Positions 59,169 to 64,000 of a stretch of 64,000 nt of DNA are shown piece after piece. The stretch's first letter is position 1, and every line of letters begins with the position of its first letter. The translations under genes and the position numbers were made by a program. Source of the DNA: Macrosoma leucophasiata (Eukaryota > Arthropoda > Insecta > Lepidoptera > Hedylidae). The stretch covers positions 13,690,501-13,754,500 of the forward strand of contig JAWQUS010000027.1 of assembly GCA_036365455.1 (NCBI GenBank). The letters run 5' to 3'. Below the pieces are notes generated by a model that was given only the letters and a program-made list of their open reading frames with translations, searched no databases and was not told the origin of the DNA.

Positions 59169-59402
59169 CGACTACGCGTGTAGCTTTGTGCTACGAAATA
59201 CTACGCGACCAAGAGTCTACAACATGCTTGACTCTAAAATAAAAGATATTATACTACGTGTACATATTTCGTTACAGATTCTACGGCACATCAATAAACT
59301 AAAAAAAGATAATATTCATTTAATCATATATGTCGTAGACGTATCGTAGTAGAATACACGCATGCGTAGATCTTCGTAGCTCAATGCTACATCGCGAAGT
59401 CG
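59169..59402. mobile_element. 234-bp TIR element, CTACG-rich
   Basis: The left end CGACTACGCGTGTAGC...GCTACGAA and the reverse complement of the right end CGACTTCGCGATGTAGC...GCTACGAA agree over about 43 bases (roughly 80%). No clear target duplication was found. Non-coding MITE-like element. Confidence 0.55.
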
Positions 59403-59787
59403 ATTTTATACAGTCGTACAAATTATTATAAGATGTGCATTTATTTTATGAAGTGATTATGAAGTTGTTTGCCACAAGCATACAGTTCACACCATAGATT
59501 TATTATCTACTTTAGTATTATTAATCTATAAGTGAATACTATAGTCTATAAATAAACATCTACGTCGTAATAGGTCATTACGTCCAAACGACAATTTAAA
59601 TGTTTCTAGCGAATTTTATCGAACAATCATATACAATTCAATACAAACAAAGGTACAGAAAACACCTGTAATTTATAAAATTACTGCGGTTGAAGTTAAA
59701 TGCAATTTCTGTGAAAATACTTAACCAATATTACGTGTGCACTAGTTATTGCACGCGAATTCGTTCTCGCAGAGCTTTGCCACGGCA
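59403..59787. other. Unassigned DNA
   Basis: A repeat A 3' fragment (minus; TGTTTGCCACAAGCATACAG, plus sense) lies at 59464-59490. Nothing else was seen. Confidence 0.35.
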
Positions 59788-60380
59788 TCATCTTAATTTG
59801 TTTCTCCTATAAGCAAATACACATCCACTGCTGGACAAAAGCTTGTCCCAACGATGGCCACGACAAGTGTGTTATTCTTTTATCTTGCCTTACGCATATC
59901 CGGAGCAGTCATGCACGCTTAAATGTCTTTACCTTTGGCGACGTCGTTTGGCGGGTTGCTCACTTCACTCTAAAATGGTCGAGGAGAGCAATGGCTGTCA
60001 CATGCGTTATGATCTCTTAACGTTTTGAAAGTTTCTGTTACGATCTATTCGAAATTAAAATATTTTCTTTCTTTCTTCTTTCTTTATGCCATAATCGCCA
60101 CGTTTGGCAGCGGATTGGCGATCGCTGTGGCGGTAGTTTTATCGCGATGAAGCTGCTTCTTATTCCGCGTCATTGCATATTATTGTTATTGCCCTATTTG
60201 CCCGCCACTGTTCGAGTGACTGACTGCAATAGCGGGAGAATTCTCCTCCACTAGTGGACGATAAGGTCATCACCTCTGGTCCCTTGGAGGTCCCGTATCC
60301 AAATATTTTTACTACATAATGTACTATCTTTCGAGGAGGCTTTTGTCCAACAGTGGATGTCTTTCGGCTTTGGCGACGAT
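59788..60380 (-). mobile_element. Cluster of RTE-tailed fragments (family C/C2)
   Basis: 59788-59990 (minus) has a CATCATC start and CACTGCTGGACAAAAGC, the RTE-like 3' tip. 60075-60310 (minus) is family C2 (GCCATAATCGCCACGTTTGG). 60325-60380 (plus) is another 3' tip, CTTTTGTCCAACAGTGGATG. Three insertions or rearranged pieces. Confidence 0.55.
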
Positions 60381-60397
60381 TATCTTCTATAGGTATA

Positions 60398-60652
60398 TCT
60401 ATATATATAAAAATCAATTGCTGCTCGTTAGTCTCGCTCAAACTCGAGAACGGCTGGACCGATTTGGTTAATTTTGGTTTTAAATTATTTTTGGAAGTCC
60501 AGGAAAGGTTTAAAAGGTAAGAAAATATGAAGAGATTGAAGGGAAATAGTAAAAACCATAATTTCATTTTCCCATACAAATAGTCCGTATCTATCTAACC
60601 TTTGAGACATGATTTCATTCTGAGGCAATACGAAGTTTGCCGTGTCAGCTAG
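60398..60652 (+). mobile_element. Helitron-like family B, copy 4, complete
   Basis: It starts TCTATATATATAAAAATC after A and ends GTGTCAGCTAG before T, with the hairpin GGCAA/TTGCC just upstream. 255 bp, the cleanest copy in the window. Confidence 0.8.
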
Positions 60653-61970
60653 TATAACATATTTTAATGGAAATAAGCACTCGAAGCTCATACAGTAAAT
60701 AAATTATATGCGTATCATTATAAATAAGAGGCGATAGGCCTCTGACTTCCTTCGCGTGGGCCACATTTATTATATTCTATTTATGACCTTTAGACTGAAA
60801 GCATATTTTTGGATGGATATTTTTTTAACTAAGATAACGCAATCAGAAATGTAATATAAGGATGCAGATTTTGATCTACTTAATATAAAATACGTGTTTG
60901 CGTACATGTTATAAGTGTATACATGCAAGATATATCGTACTAATTAGGTAACTGTGTTTAAAATATTTTGGCTATATAAGAATACCACAAATAAATTATA
61001 CATAAACCAGTGAATACTAATAAATTATACATTTGAAATAAATGATTTTAATTTTGAATTTTGAGTACAGTTCCTATAAATAAACGTAACTTTACACCTG
61101 TATACAAATACCCACGGAACAGATAAATAAAGATGGAATGGTAATGTGGGCGTGGCAAGCGCGCCACAACTATGCGTGAACACACACAGTTCGGCAGAAC
61201 CATTCGTTCGCCGCTCGTAGTGTCGTGTAGATTGCTTCGAACGACGCATCTCTTGGTAAAATACCATCTAGTGCCAATTTTAACATGTAATATGAAATGT
61301 CAGACCTCAAGTATAAAGCGAGGAGGTATATCTTTTCATCGGTAAGTCACAAATAACATTTATTGTTATAATACTTGTAAAAAACATATAAATATACAAA
61401 GGAATATGAATATTCCAACTTAAACTCCATTATTTGAACGTTACTGCTAGCGAATACATTGCTCGTTAAGCACTCGCTCAATTAACGCTATTACTGTCTC
61501 CGCTTGCAATGTACAGTATGTAATGCGTCCGCTACACTTCGACTAGTTTATTGGTGAGTATATTGTTGTGTGCGTGCGAGTGTTTATTGTCTACGGGCGT
61601 TATATCTTAGTATGCAAACTTACGCAAACGAATAGCTGCTCTGAGGATTAATGTGTGGGTGATTGTCGCGATGGTGTTACATTTATGTAAGAAATTGCAT
61701 GGTGGGAGAAAAGCGGCGACATTGGTTCTAATACTAAATTCAAGCAAAGGCCTTTCCATCCTTATTTATCTATTCCGTGCAAATACCCATGATTCACCAG
61801 TTACGTTTGGTATCGTCGTATCTAATCATGTAATAAGGTGGCAAGGAAGCGGGCCTATTGACATTTTGGGCACAACACCAATGTCCAGTTTAGGACTTAA
61901 ATTTACTGTATTGAAAGACGCAATGCAACTCACCAAAAAGTTCTGGAAGACCACCTTTTCAGTTATATGA
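60653..61970. other. Unassigned DNA with possible promoter-like patch
   Basis: 61135-61355 is GC-richer, with GGGCGTGG and CGCCGCTCG, and ends at TCATCGGTAAGT, a good splice-donor match. A noncoding first exon is conceivable but unsupported otherwise. A 105-codon frame at 61653-61970 (plus), followed 2 bases later by AATAAA, has no recognised domain and may lie within the BEL/Pao LTR. Confidence 0.3.
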
Positions 61971-62274
61971 TTCAATAAAGTTCATTAATTAAACTCCGTT
62001 TTTACACAGACACTTCAGAGTCATTGGTTTTAGGCTTTTACTTAATAAAATGAAAATTCACAAAAAATGCATCTCGAATTGGCGGCAATTTTCAGCTAAG
62101 TAAGTGTTTTCTCTCGACACCGCTAGCCGCGTGGCGCTAGTGTCGCCTCGACGTATGAAGGTGCAACGAACTCCTTGGTTTAGGCACGACACGGAGCTCG
62201 ATGGCGCGTGAATTTGAATTCGCGCCGCGGTGGTGGTTGGTGATATGATTGGCATTGCTTATGAAAACCCAACA
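61971..62274 (-). mobile_element. BEL/Pao 3' LTR, promoter-side end
   Basis: On the minus strand a polypurine tract (GGTGGGGGGAAA, 62275-62286) directly precedes TGTTGGGTTTTCATAAGC, the expected layout of PPT followed by the 5' end of the 3' LTR. The LTR runs leftwards from 62274. Its far boundary (...CA plus a target duplication) could not be found, so 61971 is only a conservative limit. Confidence 0.6.
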
Positions 62275-62485
62275 TTTCCCCCCACCGAAATCCGCGAGGA
62301 TTTCCCGGTTACGTTCCCAAGAGAGCACCAGGAAATAATAATAGTTAGGCAATTAATAGTGTAAGAGTAAGTGGACTGTATATGTGTTAAATTATAATGT
62401 ATATTATTAAAAATACAACTTAATATAATAAATATAGATAGGAATAGGTAGGATAGTAGGTACGAGAATTATAAGTAATGTCAAC
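62275..62485 (-). mobile_element. BEL/Pao 3' untranslated region and polypurine tract
   Basis: AT-rich DNA between the pol stop codon and the 3' LTR, ending with the purine tract (complement at 62275-62286). Confidence 0.65.
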
Positions 62486-64000
62486 TTAATGTTCCTCCAA
62501 AGGAAGAATACTCAATTTAGTAACAGGTCTAGTAATTTCGCTGTTATTAGCGGTACGTACTCTGACTACTCGCACTTCACCATCTGGACCATAATGTAAT
62601 TGCATAACTCTGCCTAAAACCCATTTCAGAGGTGGAGCCGAATCAGAATGAATGAGAACCAGATCATTAATTTGAATATTGGGACGCTTAATACACCATT
62701 TTTGACGCATTTGTAATGTATGTAAATAATCGCGTTTCCAAAGTTTCCATAATCGCTGTGACATTTGTTGGATCGATTGCCAACGATTTAATCTAGAGTT
62801 CGATAAGTCGGTTAAGTCATATTCCGGTACGGATAAAAGCTCTCTGTCAATGAGAAAATGCGACGGAGTTAATATCTCAAATTCGTTAGGATCACTAGAC
62901 ACAGCACAAAGTGGCTTTGAATTAAGTCCAGCTTCTGCTCTATAAACGAGTGTGGTTAGTTCTTCAAAAGATAAGGCTCGGGTGCCTACCGTTCGTTTCA
63001 ACAGTAGTTTAGCGGACTTAATTAATGCCTCATAAAGACCACCAAAATTACTGCCCGCGGGCGGATTAAAGCGCCAGGTTACACCACGCTCTACAAAACC
63101 TCTGGCTATGCTATCAGAGTCAGTATTTAAAAATTGAGTTACTTCTTGCAGCTGCTTATTTGCAGAAACGAAGTCAGTACCATTATCAGAGACAATAGAA
63201 GAACATAAGCCTCTTCGTGATGTAAAACGATCGAAACACGCGAGAAAACATTCCGCACTTAAAGAAGGGTAGACTTCTAAATGAATAAAATGAGATTTCT
63301 TTGGTAGCACCAAAGGATGCTTTTGTTGAAATGAAAGAGTTGAGTGCGAAAGTCTACCCCCCACCCTGAGGAAATAATCGGCATCCAAAAAGGGGTTAAG
63401 CTTTCGCAAAGAAGGACTACACTGATTGTTATTTGATAGCGCCGTTATGTCATCCGGAAAATGATGCTTTTGTACCAGTTTGACTAATGCATCATGTGCC
63501 TTGCGCGAGTCGGTAATGGTGAGATGTCTTGGTTGAACTGAACGAATGCGGCAAACACAAACAAATTGAAAGCACCTCGCTACAACATTCACCAGTTTAT
63601 TAAAATAAGAAAACTTTTCTGTCAGTTCATACATCTCTGACGGTTCCGACACTGAAGTGACTACAATAGTTTTTTTACATTTTAACTCGGGAGGCTCGCA
63701 ATCCCGAAACTCATCCATTGACCTGACTGGCCACTGTGATCGATCTAGTTTTAACCAGTCAGGACCATCGAACCATTCACGATTGACCATGAATGCTGAT
63801 GGTAAAGCGCCACGAGAACAGATGTCCGCTGGATTGAAAACACCGCTAACATGATTCCAACAATCAGTAGAAACGCTATCCTGGATTTTAGACACGCTGG
63901 TCGAAACAAATGTTTTTAAATTATAACTTGGAGTGTTAAGCCAAGCCAAAACCACAGATGAATCAGTAAACAATGCGATCTCATTGACTTTAAGTCGAAC
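62486..64000 (-). CDS. BEL/Pao retrotransposon Pol: RNase H end, integrase (internally deleted), C-terminal domain; partial
   Basis: The frame is open from the window edge (64000) to a stop at 62486, about 504 codons, so the 5' part lies outside. In order, counting from the L of LFTDSSVV (codon 63971-63973) as 1: RNase H end with FTDSSVVLAW (2-11) and NPADICSRG (47-55); a spacer; LNPFLDADYFLRVGGRL (192-208) with KHPLVLPK, typical of the BEL/Pao region before integrase; integrase core with SDNGTDF (second catalytic Asp, ~263) and FGGLYEALIKSAK (catalytic Glu, ~315); then LTPSHFLI, RLWKLWKRDYL and PPLKWVLGRV of the C-terminal domain. At residues 230-231 the sequence passes from the KHPLVLPK region directly into HLEVYPSLSAECF. 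The HHCC zinc finger and the first catalytic Asp, about 130 residues in relatives, are missing without loss of frame. This integrase should be inactive. Confidence 0.92.
   Translation of the reverse strand, partial: VRLKVNEIALFTDSSVVLAWLNTPSYNLKTFVSTSVSKIQDSVSTDCWNHVSGVFNPADICSRGALPSAFMVNREWFDGPDWLKLDRSQWPVRSMDEFRDCEPPELKCKKTIVVTSVSEPSEMYELTEKFSYFNKLVNVVARCFQFVCVCRIRSVQPRHLTITDSRKAHDALVKLVQKHHFPDDITALSNNNQCSPSLRKLNPFLDADYFLRVGGRLSHSTLSFQQKHPLVLPKKSHFIHLEVYPSLSAECFLACFDRFTSRRGLCSSIVSDNGTDFVSANKQLQEVTQFLNTDSDSIARGFVERGVTWRFNPPAGSNFGGLYEALIKSAKLLLKRTVGTRALSFEELTTLVYRAEAGLNSKPLCAVSSDPNEFEILTPSHFLIDRELLSVPEYDLTDLSNSRLNRWQSIQQMSQRLWKLWKRDYLHTLQMRQKWCIKRPNIQINDLVLIHSDSAPPLKWVLGRVMQLHYGPDGEVRVVRVRTANNSEITRPVTKLSILPLEEH

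Noticed and set aside
61653..61970. 105-codon frame followed by AATAAA
   Set aside because: No recognised domain and no exon context; it may lie in the BEL/Pao LTR. Not strong enough to call a gene.

Overview
The window is AT-rich, intron-poor, repeat-saturated eukaryotic DNA that I read as an intergenic or deep-intronic stretch of a lepidopteran (moth or butterfly) genome. The basis is the repeat content: Helitron-like ends (5' TC, 3' hairpin plus CTAG, A|T target), tRNA-derived and 5S-rRNA-derived SINEs, non-LTR 3' tails of (GAT)n or ATACATAC type, and a BEL/Pao LTR element. I recognise no host protein-coding gene, rRNA gene or canonical tRNA gene. The species cannot be told from this window.

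Layout. 0-7.9 kb: Helitron-like and SINE fragments, a plus-strand C-terminal relic of a non-LTR retrotransposon (2270-2572), a 150-bp Harbinger-like MITE with TAA target duplication (4215-4364), and a broken reverse transcriptase (6780-7912, minus) with a 35-bp snap-back hairpin. 8-17 kb: mostly unassigned AT-rich DNA with scattered copies of a ~280-bp dispersed repeat (called A here), RTE-type tails, and a GC-richer block at 14.5-15.55 kb. 18.9-28 kb: a 1.7-kb Helitron-like element with an internal ACC-type minisatellite, a truncated second copy, a tRNA-like fold-back element (21.8-22.0 kb) and a tandem duplication whose 126-bp core is identical while its flanks have diverged (25.3/25.8 kb). 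28-43.5 kb: more repeat A, tRNA SINEs, a local duplication in which one copy holds a 168-bp insertion with a 13-bp target duplication, nested Helitron-like elements, and 5S-derived SINEs. 44-50.7 kb: a TIR element, a second tRNA-like inverted element interrupted by a 5S SINE, and a 380-bp poly(A) insertion with an empty-site twin. 50.7-55.3 kb is the largest stretch with no recognised feature. 55-60.7 kb: two more tRNA-like inverted pairs, an inverted repeat flanking a SINE, a 234-bp TIR element and a complete Helitron-like element. 61.9-64 kb: the 3' part of a BEL/Pao retrotransposon on the minus strand, open to the window edge.

Nothing here forms an operon or pathway. The content is a layered record of insertions, several of which can be ordered by nesting (RTE tail inside repeat A; 5S SINE inside a tRNA-like element; one Helitron-like element inside another). 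The most unusual signal is a family with head-to-head, inverted tRNA-like sequences that keep Pol III box A/box B, a foldable cloverleaf with an odd 9-nt anticodon loop, and an adjacent T-run. The second is the duplicated, perfectly conserved 126-bp core at 25.3/25.8 kb. The BEL/Pao frame carries an apparent in-frame deletion that removes the integrase zinc finger and the first catalytic aspartate.
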